Assembly: GCA_037783415.1 (NCBI GenBank)
Contig: JAZGTN010000189.1
Location: 62,001 to 126,000 of the forward strand
DNA: 64,000 nucleotides
Origin: Leptasterias polaris
Taxonomy: Eukaryota > Echinodermata > Asteroidea > Forcipulatida > Asteriidae
Direction of reading: 5' to 3'
The notes under the pieces were generated by a model, which was not told the origin of the DNA, did not search any database, and worked only from the letters and a program-made list of their open reading frames with translations. Each line of letters begins with the position of its first letter. Position 1 is the first letter of the stretch. Of the stretch, positions 1 to 11,212 are shown piece after piece. Made by a program: the position numbers and the translations under genes.

Positions 1-1521
1 AACATTGCCAGTAATTATATACCAATTACGTGCTTACCTGTCATGTATAAACTCTTGACCAGTATAATTGCAGAAGACCTCTATCGCCATATGGATGACC
101 AGCAGTTGTTTCCGGAGGAGCAGAAAGGCTGCAAGAAGCGATCCAGAGGTACGAAGGATCAACTTATCATCGATAAGGCTGTACTGAAGGACTGCAGGAG
201 CAGAAAGACTAATTTGGCAATGGCGTGGATCGACTACAAGAAGGCGTATGACATGGTATCGCACACATGGATAATGGAATGTCTGGATATGGTTGGAGTG
301 GCTGATGCAGTAAAATGTCTTCTAGGTGAGAGCATGAAGACGTGGCGGACAAATCTGACAGCCAACAACGAAGGTCTGGGCAAGGTATGGATAAGAAGAG
401 GTATTTTCCAAGGTGACTCTCTGTCTCCGCTGCTGTTTGTCCTTGCACTGATGCCACTGTCGATGATTCTGAGGAAGGTGAGTGCAGGTTATGTACTGAA
501 GAAGGACGGATGTAAGATCAACCATCTGCTTTTTATGGACGATTTGAAGTTGTTTGCAAAGAATGAGGCAGAGATAGATTCCTTGGTGCAGACCGTCAGA
601 ATTTTCAGCGATGACATCGGGATGCAGTTCGGTCTGGAGAAATGTGCTTCAATGACCATGAAGAGGGGAAAGAGGGTACATTCCGATGGCATCGCTCTGC
701 CAGATGGTGCACAGATGAGGGCTTTAGGTGAGGAGGAGAGCTATCGGTATCTTGGTGTACTTGAATCGGACCATGTCCTTCAAGAGGAGTCAAAGGTAAG
801 GCTGAAGGCAGAATACATCAGACGGGTAAAGAAATGTTTGAAGTCTAAACTGAACGGGGGTAACATGATTAAGGCGATTAACACCTGGGCCGTGTCTTTG
901 ATGAGGTACAGTGGGGGTATTATCGAGTGGACTAAACAAGATCTAGATGTCACTGATAGGAGGACAAGAAAACTAATGACCATGCATGGCATGCTTCATC
1001 CGCGGTCAAATGTTAGTAGACTCTATCTTCCGAGGTCAGAGGGCGGAAGGGGATTGCTGAGCGTGGCGGACAGCGTTAACATCGAATGCAGGAGTTTGCA
1101 ATGTCATGTCGGGAGGTCCGAGGAGAGGTTGTTGAAAGCTGCGCAAAGATATACGAGGACAGACGAAGTTGGGCCAAAGGAGTACAAAAGGGTAATGAAA
1201 GAGGAAAGGCAACAGGATTGGAGGAACAAACCGCTTCATGGCCGATTCTTGAGATGCACTGAAGAAGTGGCGAGCGCCAAGTCCTGGAATTGGTTAAGGA
1301 GCGGAGAGCTGAAGAAGGAAACCGAGGGCTTGATTACTGCGGCGCAAGACCAATCGCTAAGGACAAATGTAATTAAGGCAAGGATAGAGAAAGCAAACGT
1401 CTCTCCTATGTGTAGAATGTGTAATAAGGCTGAGGAGACTGTATTTCATATTGTCAGCGAATGTAGTAAGATGGCCCAGACGGAGTACAAAGGAAGACAT
1501 ATGACAAGTTGGCCAAGGTGA
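1..1521 (+). pseudogene. Reverse transcriptase of R2-clade LINE (partial)
   Basis: The frame is open from base 1 (a [17 protein letters not shown] RT start) to a stop at 1519-1521, so the left edge cuts the gene. RT signatures counted from the Met at 43 are [10 protein letters not shown] near residue 61, [13 protein letters not shown] near 119 and the catalytic FMDD near 164. A CCHC knuckle (C-x2-C-x8-H-x4-C) starts near residue 457. This enzyme would copy element RNA at a nicked target. Near 1497-1500 the meaningful frame shifts: codons in the third frame (from 1500) continue with a plausible LINE peptide ([10 protein letters not shown]...) to a stop at about 1623, so this frame is broken just after the knuckle. 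Confidence 0.8.
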
Positions 1522-1567
1522 TCCACTGGGATCTGTGTAAGAAGTATGATGTCCACGTCACTGCGAA

Positions 1568-1966
1568 ATGGTACGAACATGTCCCGGAGAAAGTTATAGA
1601 GACCGACCAGGTCAAGATCCTCTGATTCAGACTGATCATGTTATAGAACATAGGCGTCCGGATGTTGTAGTCTTAGATAAGACGACGAAGATGTATCATC
1701 TCATTGACATAGCAGTGCCAGGTGACATACATGTAAGGGTAGCTTCGAAGGAGTTAGACAAGATCCAAAAGTACCAAGACCTGGCCAGGGAACTTCGTAC
1801 GATTTGGCAGGTGAAAGTGAAAGTAGTCCCTGTGGTGGTTGGAGCACTTGGCACCATTCCGAAAGCACTGGGGAAACATCTAGATGAAATAGGTACAACT
1901 GAGGGTAGATCTGTTACAGAAGGCAGCACTTTTGGGAACAGCGAGAATCCTGAGAAAGACACTTGA
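1568..1966 (+). pseudogene. Restriction-like endonuclease domain of the same LINE
   Basis: From about 1625 the second frame reads HVIEHRRPDVVVLD...MYHLIDIAVPGD, the PD-(D/E)xK-like signature of R2-superclade endonucleases. It ends at a stop at 1964-1966. The ORF can be opened at an ATG at 1568, but homology starts only near 1625, where the reading frame of the upstream block (ending around 1623) jumps by frameshift. The ATG is therefore not a real start. This would be the target-nicking domain. It lies directly downstream of the RT block and ends close to the element's 3' end. Confidence 0.7.
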
Positions 1967-1993
1967 GATCTTTCTTTTGTAGGCTGTGATGAA

Positions 1994-2925
1994 ATGAAAT
2001 AATAATGGAAACTTATAAAGCGCCGGTATCCGCCGCAAGCGGCGCTGCTCTGGATAAACAACCAATATAAAAGATAAAGTAGCATTACATAAGTAGAAAA
2101 TAGAGTTAACAAAATGCTTCTTTATACAGGTAGGTTTTTAAACTGTTCTTGAATATGCCAAGTGAGTTTGAAAGTTTCACAGTTTCAGGTAGGGAGTTCC
2201 AAAGCCTTGGTGCTGCGATCTGGAAACTTCTCTCCCCCCATTGATGTTTCGCCATTTCTCCTGAAGGAGTTTTTGTTGTCCAGACCGTAAGCCACGATGC
2301 CCTGGGGCATGTAATTGCACAAGATCACTTAAATATGCTTGGGCATCACCTTGTAAGATCCTGAAAATAATGAGGCACAGTTTATATTGAACTCTTTGTT
2401 GGATGGGGAGCCAGTGCAAGTCGGCTAAAACGGGTGTGATATGGTCTGTTTTCTTGGTGTATGTGATCATCCTTGCCGCGATATTCTGTTGCCGTTGAAG
2501 ACGAGAGAGGTGTGTATTGTTGATTCCATATAAAAGCGAGTTGCATGAATCTATCTTGGATGTTATAAAAGCATGGACAATGGTTTTGGCAGCATCCCTT
2601 GTGAGGTGATCCCGTATTCTTCCAATATTCCTAATTGACATACAAACAGCCTTAGATATTGCTGTCACCTGGCTTTCCATTGTCATAGCCGAGTCAAACA
2701 TCACACCTAAATTACAAACATTTGTGGAAGGCTCAATGTGAGCATCACCAACTCTAATATGTTCAAAATTCACTTTCCTGATTTGCTGTTTGGAACCCAG
2801 AATCATGAATTCAGTTTTTGCACCATTTAGCTTAAGAAAGTTCCGATTCATCCATGTTCCGACATCGTCGATGCAGTGTTCGATTCTTTGAAACGCTGAG
2901 TTAACATCTGCCTGTACATGTACAT
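1994..2925 (-). mobile_element. CR1/L2-like LINE, 5'-truncated 3' end
   Basis: The minus-strand ORF 2851-2177 encodes the C-terminal part of a Jockey/CR1/L2-type reverse transcriptase. It has WMNRNFLKLN...KTEFMILGSK, NLGVMFDSAM and LHWLPIQQRV blocks, all standard for these LINEs. Homology extends upstream to about 2920 in the same frame without a Met. The 3' UTR runs to an AATAATAAT-like end near 1994 and carries the 'ATAAAGCGC' stem found in other L2-type tails of this window (9031 and 27560). It abuts the R2-type LINE in opposite orientation. 5' truncation is normal for these elements. Confidence 0.75.
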
Positions 2926-3241
2926 ATGACCAGACAACTCGATCTTCAACCTAGACAACTTGACCTTCTACACATGTTCGGACACGGCTGAATTTTCCGC
3001 CTCCCACAGGGTCTGCTCCCTGAATCAAGCACCAAAATCACAGTGCAATCTTGTGGCCTGATGCCCGATTGCATTTCTCTGTGTAAAAGAAGTATAAAGC
3101 ACAGCCAGGAAAAAAGCGGAGCCAATGAGAAAAATGCAGAAGAGGCAACAGCATGCGGTTAAGATTTTCTGTCAATCGCGGTATTGAACAGATAGCAGGA
3201 TAACAAGGTAAATATTGAAAAACTGCCCAAGTTTAGTTTAC

Positions 3242-3338
3242 CTTCAAGTTCCAAAATTTCCATGCGTTCACCATCAACACTACGACCAACAAACCTCATT
3301 CCTCGAGTTTCAAATGCTTCTATATATCCTGGGTTTAC
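3242..3338 (-). CDS. CTPS: CTP synthase exon (glutaminase domain, VNPGYIEAF...ELE)
   Basis: The 97-bp exon reads VNPGYIEAFETRGMRFVG then RSVDGERMEILELE. It aligns with the vertebrate CTPS segment EVNP...[20 protein letters not shown] just before the catalytic HPE motif. The acceptor is CTACAG at 3339 onward and the donor is GTAAAC at 3241-3236. It starts in phase 0 after the GAG of the previous exon and ends with one base (G), leaving Asp or Gly to be completed by the next exon outside the window. A tiny upstream ORF extension past 3338 is intron. This is the last CTPS exon in the window and is preceded by an intron of about 22 kb. Confidence 0.92.
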
Positions 3339-3726
3339 CTGTAGGTCAAAGAAGTAAAAGGAAAATGTTAGTAGCAATATTTATGTATATAGAAAGAGGA
3401 AATCCAACTTGTTTTGGGAACAATTGTCCACTTTTGCCTTCACTTGTATAAAGTACATGTATAAACATGTGTGGCTCATATTTTCTTCGAGCTCAGCTGC
3501 CCAGCCATTTACTCACTGAACCGCCTGAAATTACAAAACATTTTGTATCTATAAAGCGCTCTGATACGTCATTGTAAAATACACTGCATACATGTACATG
3601 TAAGAACTAGCTATTTAGTCTTACTATTATTATCTTGAGTTTTACACATTCTAACTAGTCACATCAAACAGACATACATGTAGACAGAGTGTGATCTGAA
3701 GACTTACATGGCTTAAAAATAGCCTA

Positions 3727-4869
3727 CCGTAATTTCCTACGGATAAGACGTGTCTTATCTGACTTTTTAAACCACAAAATCATCACTGCACCTTGTATTC
3801 CAGTGTGCCTTGTCTGATGTCGCTTAAGATCAAAATGCCCGCGGCCGACGTGCAAATAATCTAGGCCCTATTTAATGTAGCTGCGGTCAGGTTAATAATG
3901 CGGTCGCCAACCATCAACTCACCACGCATTGTTGACGTAGTACATTATCAGTGCTCAACTCTCCAGACAATGTCGCCAGATTTTCATTCCGACAATGACG
4001 CAATGTGTTAAGCCGCCTTTGTGGCCACATGTCCCTATACATAACGACCGTGAATTCATTCCAACAATGCAGCAACGTGTTCATCCCTTCCTTTATTGCC
4101 GCGATTTCGTACCGAAAATACTGCATTCAGATTTATCTAAACGTTTGCCGAACGCATTCACCCAACCTCTATTGTGTGAGCGGTTAACCCCAATAATGTC
4201 ACGTCCCCATCGGAATAGACTTGGTTCCAAGTCTGTGATCGTGGTTTTTAGTTGTCCTAATAGCCGATATATTATTGGCTGAAACAGCGCCCTCTTGTGG
4301 ATAAACCTCTGTCTTGAATCGAGTTAGAGCGCGTGATAGCCAATCTACGGGGGAATTTTGCGTGGCCGATGCAGAGAAATAACCGCAGTCTCAAACTTGA
4401 AATCAAGTTTACCATCGGAATGGCAGGAGATTATTTTCATAGCCGTATGGTAGCGCCCTCTGTTGAATAAACTCTCTTCAGCCCTGTGGTAGCGCCCTCT
4501 GTTGGTTAAACTCCCTTCAATTCCATGTGACACACGGGAGAAAGAATCTCCTGAAAACGGTAGGTTGGTTTCAGTTTACAATGAACTTTTCTACATGTCT
4601 GTACATGTACATGTTTCAAGCGCACGTGATTTCTATTTATTCACGTGTTGATTAGCGTGATACTTTTAGGGTAACAAAATGACCCCTTTTTGGCGATGTA
4701 CCGATACGGTCTGCTGTTTGCAGTCAAAGGTGCATGTAAGATCATGCGCCTTGTGCGGCAGTGCACCTTGTGCGGCAGTGCGCCTTGTCTGTTGACGTTT
4801 GATTTTGTTTTTGTAATTTCACGGCCCTGCGCCTTGTACGCCCCGCGTCTTATCCGCAGGAAATTACGG
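3727..4869. mobile_element. Terminal-inverted-repeat element, about 1.1 kb
   Basis: The left end CCGTAATTTCCTACGGATAA (3727) is matched in inverted orientation by TTATCCGCAGGAAATTACGG (ending 4869), one mismatch in 20. Just inside, both ends carry related 'CACCTTGT' repeats (3790-3830 and 4735-4830). No transposase is visible and no clean target duplication was found, so it is a non-autonomous or decayed DNA element. Two imperfect copies of a TAGCGCCCTCTGTTG unit lie at 4451-4512. Confidence 0.65.
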
Positions 4870-4949
4870 AACATGTACTATACAGGCACCATTGAATTTT
4901 TTTTGATATATTTTTTGACAGGTTCAAAGGTTGGAAATCATATTGTGTA

Positions 4950-5900
4950 GCACATACATGTACTGTATTGTGTATGAACAATGCATTTTAGGCACCATAT
5001 TGATTACAGGCAGCTCGGAGGCGACATTGCCTCGTTTTTGCGCATGGAATATTTGTAATTGAAAGGAATTTACTTTTCTAAGGCATTCCATTGTTATCTA
5101 TAATAGTAATATCAGAAGCCATACAACTGTTGCTGCCGAGTATTCAGGGATCACACATCACACCCAAGTTTACGATACAACTTGGGAAGCGGCAGTCAAG
5201 GGACACCTTAAGGGGATGCAACTATTTTATTTCAAATATCAAGTTAAAAGCCACAAAAGTGTGATTCCCGGCTACATGTCAGCTGACTGGCACCCCTGAA
5301 CAAAGGTCGTTGAGTCACATCTGGGTTTCATAAAAGACAATCAACTTTATCTCCTGATTAATGAATGAAGCCAACCATTTGACAAAATAATCTTGAAATG
5401 TTTGGAAGGTAAACTGTTTTGAGTGTAAACAAAATAACTTATAGAATTTAAATGTAAACAAACAAATTTGCAAGCACAGTGAATAGTTATTTTCTAGATC
5501 CCAGCACTACAAATTCTCAATTATTATTCTTAATTTTTAACAGCTTTGAAAAAGCAAACTATTTTAGCTTTGAATTTTATTTGAATCGAAAAAAGCAAAA
5601 AAGGGACATGTCAATTATTCTGGTATTCAAAGCCCTTACATGTACATGTAGGTATAATTAATCGTGATACAGATCTGCTCCTTGAAAAAAGACACGAACT
5701 TAGTATATGAATTTTTTATTTTTATTTTTTTAAATCTTTAATAATCCTTCACTCCTGTTCAATTTTTAAGATCTAATTTTTTGTACACATGTGCAATTCA
5801 GTTTTTTAACAGCCAGACATGTTTCATTTCATTTCATTTTATCAAAATCACAATTCGTGGACCACAGGCCAAATTGGATGTGATAAACAATTAATAATTA
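4950..5900. other. Intronic sequence, mostly unremarkable
   Basis: This is AT-rich CTPS intron without a supportable gene. At about 5150-5310 there are scraps of the tRNA-like composite repeat found intact at 5925 and 20000 ('CAACTTGGGAAGCGGCAG' in reverse, then 'GACTGGCACCCCTGAACAAA' forward). Small ORFs here are AT-rich and show no family resemblance. Confidence 0.5.
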
Positions 5901-5924
5901 GCCAATACATGTAAATAGTCAAGC

Positions 5925-6135
5925 ATGCCGCTTCCCAGGTTGTATCATATACTTGCGTGTGTGATCCTTGGCTACACGGCAGTTTACAGTTGAATGGCTT
6001 CTGACTGGCACCCCAAACAAAGATATTGACAAAAAAGGGAGACCGCCAACATGTAGGGCTAGATAGCTCAGTTGGTAGAGAGCCGGCACGTTAAACCGGA
6101 GGTCGTTGGTTCAAATCCTGCTCTAGTCAATTATT
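5925..6135 (+). repeat. tRNA-like composite repeat (SINE-like), copy 1
   Basis: A conserved leader (GCTTCCCAGGTTGTAT...GGCTTCTGACTGGCACC...GGGAGACCGCCAACAT) is followed at 6058-6129 by a tRNA-like block. It has a 7-bp acceptor stem GGCTAGA/TCTAGTC, a D-arm GCTCAGTTGGTAGAGAGC and a B-box-like GGTTCAAATCC. The anticodon position would read GTT. The anticodon stem has a mismatch and the T-stem pairs poorly, so a working tRNA is unlikely. A homologous copy is at 20000, which makes this a dispersed tRNA-derived repeat. Confidence 0.65.
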
Positions 6136-6829
6136 TTTTTTCCAAACCAAAATTAAGCTCAAGGATTAAAAACCTTTAGAAAAACACACAGTTGAATGGA
6201 AAAGTTTAAAACATCAAAAATACATTAGGTTCTAAGCAAATCCCCCCCCCCAACAGTAGTGAGGTAGGAGTCTACAAACGAAAACATACCCGTAGAGCCA
6301 CTACTAATGCATTTTTCCTAGTTTAAATCGCTAAGAATTGTTACTACATGTGTATATACACAACAGTGCCCCTTCTGGTCCCAACCACAATGCCTTGCAG
6401 GCCTAGCCGCCACTTTATCCTCCTCTTTTCTTGAAGCCCACCCAGAGGCACCTCAAGAGGATCGAGGAGGGATGCTCTACAATTAAGCATTCGTTCGTAG
6501 ACTCCTACCAAACTACTGCGGGGTGGAGTCTACTTCACTCAACTTAACCGTAGAGCCACTACTAATGCAATAGAGTGCCGCCCTCAGCTCGGCACCTTGG
6601 AAATTCACTCTCGTGAACCAGTGTATTGGAAGTCAGGTCGAGACTCGACAAGAGCCTTAGAAAGGGTGTCTGGTTAACGAAAAACTACCAACAAGATACG
6701 GAAGCAAAGACTTGTACATGTAGTAACAAAAAATACAAGCCTAGAGTATAGATTATCCAATGATGCTTATACTCACTGTATGTCTGAGGCCTGCAGGACT
6801 AGTATTCCTCGGCCGGCTTGTCCCCTCGG

Positions 6830-7090
6830 CTGGCAAGTGGCCTCCCCGCCTCTCCATCTTGACGGAGGACATCCTTCAAGTAACAGGATGTAAAGGTGCC
6901 GACATCGGGCAGTTGTCGGGCAGTGGCTCCAGTGAGAAGAAAGGCTACTTTGATCGATGCCTTGGTGAGAGGAACCTGACCCAAAGGCTCAAAGCGAGGC
7001 TTTGCCAGTGCTTCTAGCACCAGGAAGGAACCAACTTCTGGGTAGGCGGGCGCTCGACGAACATGCCACGAACTAGCTGGGATAGGGCTT
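6830..7090 (-). pseudogene. DIRS tyrosine recombinase fragment
   Basis: The minus-strand peptide contains LVLEALAKPRFEPLGQVPL followed by TKASIKVAFLL. It resembles the DIRS/Ngaro tyrosine recombinase stretch in which 'PFEPL...LK...KTAFLLA.TSARR' precedes the first catalytic arginine. That arginine is expected just after this stretch, but the local peptide reads TGATARQLPDV, so the protein looks degraded. It sits between the internal complementary region (6490) and the ORF1-like fragment, as expected for DIRS order. Confidence 0.5.
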
Positions 7091-7499
7091 AGTTGTGTGA
7101 CACCATGGAACCGTCCACAAATCCTGCATGGACTGCAGCGATCGCTGAGCGATACATGTAGGTGCGGATAGTGCAAATGGCAAGGTGGTTGTGAAACAAG
7201 TAAACAAGGAAATCACCGACCTTTAACAGGCACACTGGTGTGACTAATACATGTAGTCTGCCCCTTGCACCATTTGTAATCAACGGGGGAATTTCTAAGG
7301 AGTTGGGGGGGGGGGTGCTTTGGAATTTCTTGACTGTACATGTAGCTGTCGCTGAACGTTCGAAGTACCCAAAGAGTTGCAGGCGGCCCCATACGGGTCA
7401 ATTGGGAAGAGGCCGTCTTAACTAAACCTAGTCACTTACGCTACCCTTCAAAAGGGCAGAGTTTGGCGGCTTGGTGGTCTGGGCCATCGGCTGTTGTGG

Positions 7500-8085
7500 C
7501 TTACAGGCCGGAAAGGGGGCTCGAGTTCCACAGGTTGCAGCCTTGGACGCAGCCCATCTTTGTTGACATTGACAGGCCTTGAACAAGGGGGGATACGAAA
7601 CCCCTGTTCTGGAAAGCTTGGGACTTGTTCCCTCCTTGTGGCGTCTTGGGTTTGCAGAGGTTAATCTTCGGTGGCATCGAGGTGTTTAGCCTCCTCCTCC
7701 ATGGCTTCCTGAAATTTATTATTGAAGAGGTCAGTCCCAAGGAGTGGGAGCCCCGCGAGGGGCTTCCGAGCACCCTCCGTTGGGAGGGAGAGAGCATAAA
7801 GAATATTGTTACGCCAGGTCAAGTCGCCAGGATGGAGACTCGGGCTAACTTGGCCAAAAGGTACTCATCCAGGCAGTTAAAAGCTGCCGTCAACATGTCC
7901 TCGGGAATCAGGGAATCCTCCTCGCAGCCACTCACAAGATATTCTGTCAGGTGGAGGAGAAATAAAGTCCCCCGCATCCCATGTCGGGAGGCTGAGTCGA
8001 CTTTACGTAGGGCCTTTTCTGTTTTAGATCGCATCTTGTCCACAAAGGCGCTCTTTGGGGCAGTAGCAGCTCCATCGGCCACCAG
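7500..8085 (-). pseudogene. DIRS ORF1 (gag-like) fragment
   Basis: Two minus-strand pieces, 8082-7819 and 7797-7501, read as one broken protein. The first has LLHLTEYLVSG...IPEDMLTAAFNCLDEYLLAKLARVSIL, a helical gag-like region known from DIRS ORF1. The second has LSPSQRRVLGSPSRG. The stop and frame change near 7797-7819 break it. No zinc knuckle is seen. A plus-strand ORF (7625-8197) across the same bases is its antisense shadow. Confidence 0.5.
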
Positions 8086-8199
8086 TTTGCAGTTCAGAGA
8101 GTCAAAGAACGCTGGTACCGTGAAGAAGTTTTCAAAATATGCTTGTGGAAACCGAATGACAGAAACACATGCTTACAGGAAACTGCAACACTTGTGAGC

Positions 8200-9030
8200 T
8201 GTATAAAAGGAGGGCGTCCACAACAACGATAAAGAAGAGAAAGGGTTTGTCAAATGTGAGCACAGTCGAGGATAGCACTCGCCCCCCCATGGAATATGAA
8301 ACAGCGGTACATCCCTTCAATATTGCACCTTGCGATAGCCCATACAACGTTTCATATAAACTGTATATATATACATGTACTAGGCAAAGATCAAAAAAGG
8401 AAACCATCTTTATTCGTACAATTTACCAGTGCATACTCGGATCACCCTCGTTCAGACACCCTCGTCAGTTCAGTTCAGAGCAAGCAACAAGGTACCATGC
8501 CCTGTTTGCTAGACAAACATTAGGTAAAGTGACATCACACCATTTCCCCGGGTGTTAAAGTTTCAGCTGACCACCCTAACAACAGTCTGTACGCAATATG
8601 GAATTTTAGGCAAACTTACACAGGAAGTGGAAATTGCAGCAAGAGTACTGAAAGAGGTTGCAGCACAACATGAAAGAGGTAAACCAATCCAACCTGTAAT
8701 TGATGTCAGTGACAAGTGGGCATGGCTCAAACTAAGTGCCAATGGAAAGGTAGCCCAAATAAAAACAGGAGGAAGGATAAGAGCAAACAAACACTTTCTT
8801 AATTCCTTACTATTTACATGTTGTATCTGCCACCTTGAATTTGCCCTTTGCAACTCTTCTTTGTTTGTGTGAGATTTTTACAAAGGTTTTTCCTTTCCTT
8901 TAACACCGAGAACTGCAAAAATAACTTTTGTTTAATACAATGAAATCGATTTGACAAACAAGAATTGTCCATGAATATTAAGTTTTCTTCTATTTACAAC
9001 TTTACAGCCTGCTTTGGTTCAGAAAGTTAA
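8200..9030. other. No recognised gene
   Basis: The plus-strand reading frame 8552-8872 has a fairly protein-like stretch (LTQEVEIAARVLKEVAAQHE) but no start context, no splice support and no family I recognise. The rest is ordinary intron. There is a TATA-rich run around 8365. Confidence 0.4.
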
Positions 9031-9297
9031 AAATAATAATAATAATAATAACCAGTTCTTATATAGCGCATTTCACAATAACGTCTCAATGCGCTTTACA
9101 TTAGTGCCCTGGTCATTGGGCCAATAACATTCCTTTTTAATCTTTCTCAGCTCCCTGGGGAGTATACAGCCTGTGCTGCAATTATATGCGCTACTGGGCT
9201 AAATCAATCACAAGAACCATCTCTGCCCTCACAGGTACCCATTTTACCCCTGGGTGGAGAGAAGCAATTATAGTTAAGTGCCTCTGAGACACATCCT
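9031..9297 (-). repeat. L2/CORE-type LINE or SINE 3' tail
   Basis: Starting at an (AAT)n tract, the block reads CTTATATAGCGCATTTCACA, CAATGCGCTTTACATTA, GGTCATTGGGCCAATAAC and CTCACAGGTACCCATTTTACCCCTGGGTGG. This is the widespread L2/SINE tail of marine invertebrates, oriented with its 3' end at the (AAT)n side (minus strand). No coding part is attached. Confidence 0.65.
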
Positions 9298-9299
9298 GA

Positions 9300-9880
9300 C
9301 GTGGAGAAGATGATGAGTAAGTCAATGGACTCAATTGATACAGACTCATCAATTGCTATGATGAGGGATTGCCAGTTAGTCTGGGAGCAGCTCAGAAAGA
9401 TTCGCAGATTGGTCAATAGTTGCATCTTAACCAAATATTTTGAGCCGGTCTTTGAACACCCGATATACAAAGTACACATAATGTACATGATCGTTTCTGC
9501 AATCAATATGTTTTTACTTCAGCTTTACATGTATATCTCCGACATATGTACTTCGCTACAGCTGGGTTTTCTTTTTCATCTGAAAGGCAAATGCGTAAAT
9601 AAGAAAATTACCTGCTCAAGAACACATTGACTGGCAAACTTCCCTTGGTGTTCAATTCAGATGGTGCAAATTTCTACAATGGTGTGGAGACCAAGGGAGG
9701 TTTCTTGTGTTATTGTGACCAACCTAAGCTCATTTATACTGGACTATCTACATGTAGATAGACATGACTTGTAAGTTAAAGCATCTTATTACATGCATAC
9801 CATACTACATATGCAAAAATACTTTCATAATTTGTTACAATATGTGTATACGCAACATTTGCTGTTCACTGTATCTCATT
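9300..9880. other. Intronic sequence, nothing recognised
   Basis: No gene or repeat is supported. An ORF at 9301-9630 begins with MEKMMSKSMDSIDTD but becomes low-complexity and has no homology I can name. Confidence 0.4.
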
Positions 9881-10880
9881 GAATTTGAAAGCTATGATCT
9901 TCATAATTAAGATTATGATAGTTCAAGACTGGGGCAACATTTAAAAAGTTAACACCAAATTCATATGACCTTTGCTTCTGGTTGTACCGGAAGGTCAAAG
10001 TTTGCCTTTGTGTTTTTCTTTAAATAAACGTTCTTCGGGGTTATCTACAGCTTAACTCAAAATTGGAATTGAATTGAGCATTGAAACTCATCAGACAACT
10101 AAACCTTCACATCAAGACGACACACACCTGATGATGTCATGATGACGTCATTGGGTATCAAATTACATTAAATCAAAGTTTAATACTGGAAAAAATCATA
10201 ACTCGTGAAACACAAAGTGGATTTTTACAATCTTTACACATCATCAGATAGGTCGTTAAAAGTTTGACAAACGCTACACAGAAAATAACCCCTATGACCC
10301 TGACTTCCAGTTTAAATCGAAAGTTGAAAATTCCATAATATATTATCTTACTCATATCTTAAAAACTACTGATCATTTAAGCACAATTTTTGTATCAGGT
10401 TGTAGCCTGCTCAAACTTTTGCACAGAGATGACAACATTTTGACCTTTACATCGGGTCGAAAAAGGACGTTCAAGCGCACCTGTATGTTAACCCACAAAT
10501 TGACAACACACGATAGTGTATACACGCTAAACCTGTACACGTTCATCGCACATGCGATTTCATTGACATCCTGTAATGTATTTTCAATGCACGTGTGATT
10601 ATTTTGCATGTACATAGATGTATTTGTGCTGTATGCTGAAATGCCTTTCGCATTGATCAGTGTAACAACTTATATTGCACCCCAGAGGATATCCCATCTA
10701 GTATTTGCAAAATTCATAACTCCAGAACCACAAGATGGATTTTAACAATTCATACATCATCTGAAAGGTCGTAGCAAACTTATCACGCGCTACATATTAT
10801 GTGACCCTGATTAACCTTGACCTCTGGTTAAAGTCGGATGTTGATATTTAATGTTTAAAGAGTAAATAAAACGGATATTT
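9880..10880 (+). repeat. Diffuse 'AACTCCTGAACCAC / TTGACTTCCGGTT' repeat, copy 1
   Basis: Degenerate modules of about 130 bp contain CATAACTC.TGAACCAC, GGATTTTTACAATC, ACATCATCAGAAAGGTC, TGTGACCC and TTGACTTCCGGTTCAAA. The same module string occurs at 16030, 17380, 21560 and 52300, and inverted around the DIRS element (55190-55555 and 60541-60890). The strings keep the same module order, so they are copies of one larger element rather than simple satellites. No protein is encoded. Confidence 0.6.
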
Positions 10881-11212
10881 CCAGAGTCAATACACTACTC
10901 TGCACTTCCTTAGGGCATATACCTATTGTTTCATGAGTTTTTCCATTATTTGTGGTTTACATTTTTTTTGAAAATGCGATAAAAAAAGAAGAAGTACTTT
11001 TGTTGATTTTCCAAAAATAATGTATATTTCGCCGCTGAGGGCGCCCTCAGACATGAGGCGTTTTTGATTGGTTGACAAATTTTGTGACGACACACCGTGC
11101 ATTAGGAGTCAGGATAATGACGTCATCTCTGTTTACACTGTGCGTTCATGACTGGGTAGCAATTTCTTCTCAGCTAAATCAGTGGTAAATATATTAGGTT
11201 TTTGGTGTGAAA

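Larger units (their letters stand above)
1..1990 (+). mobile_element. R2-clade non-LTR retrotransposon, 3' part, decayed
   Basis: The reverse transcriptase core is followed by a CCHC zinc knuckle and then an RPD...LIDIAVP motif typical of the restriction-like endonuclease of R2-superclade LINEs (R2, R4, NeSL, HERO and relatives). This order, with the endonuclease at the C-terminus rather than an APE domain at the N-terminus, separates it from the CR1/L2-type LINEs elsewhere in the window. The 5' part lies left of position 1. The 3' end is placed near 1990, where the 3' tail of an opposite-strand LINE begins. Two frameshifts make it inactive. Confidence 0.75.
6235..8200 (-). mobile_element. 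DIRS-type retrotransposon remnant with RT deleted
   Basis: Left-end sequence (GTAGGAGTCTACAAACGAA, about 6263) recurs inverted in an internal complementary region at about 6490-6575 (TTCGTTCGTAGACTCCTACC, then GGAGTCTACTTCACTCAAC...CCGTAGAGCCACTACTAATG). This layout is characteristic of DIRS elements. Upstream on the minus strand are a tyrosine-recombinase-like fragment and a DIRS ORF1-like fragment, but no reverse transcriptase between them. The right terminal repeat is not found near 8200-8560. A matching right end occurs alone at 24288. GC content is higher than in the surroundings. Confidence 0.6.

Noticed and set aside
3159..3377. 72-residue minus ORF as a gene
   Set aside because: CTPS exon 3242-3338 with intron on both sides.
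6058..6129. Functional tRNA (anticodon GTT)
   Set aside because: Mismatched anticodon stem and weak T-stem, plus diverged relatives at 20158 and 31280; better explained as a tRNA-derived repeat.
7625..8197. 190-residue plus-strand ORF
   Set aside because: Antisense of the DIRS ORF1-like fragment on the minus strand.
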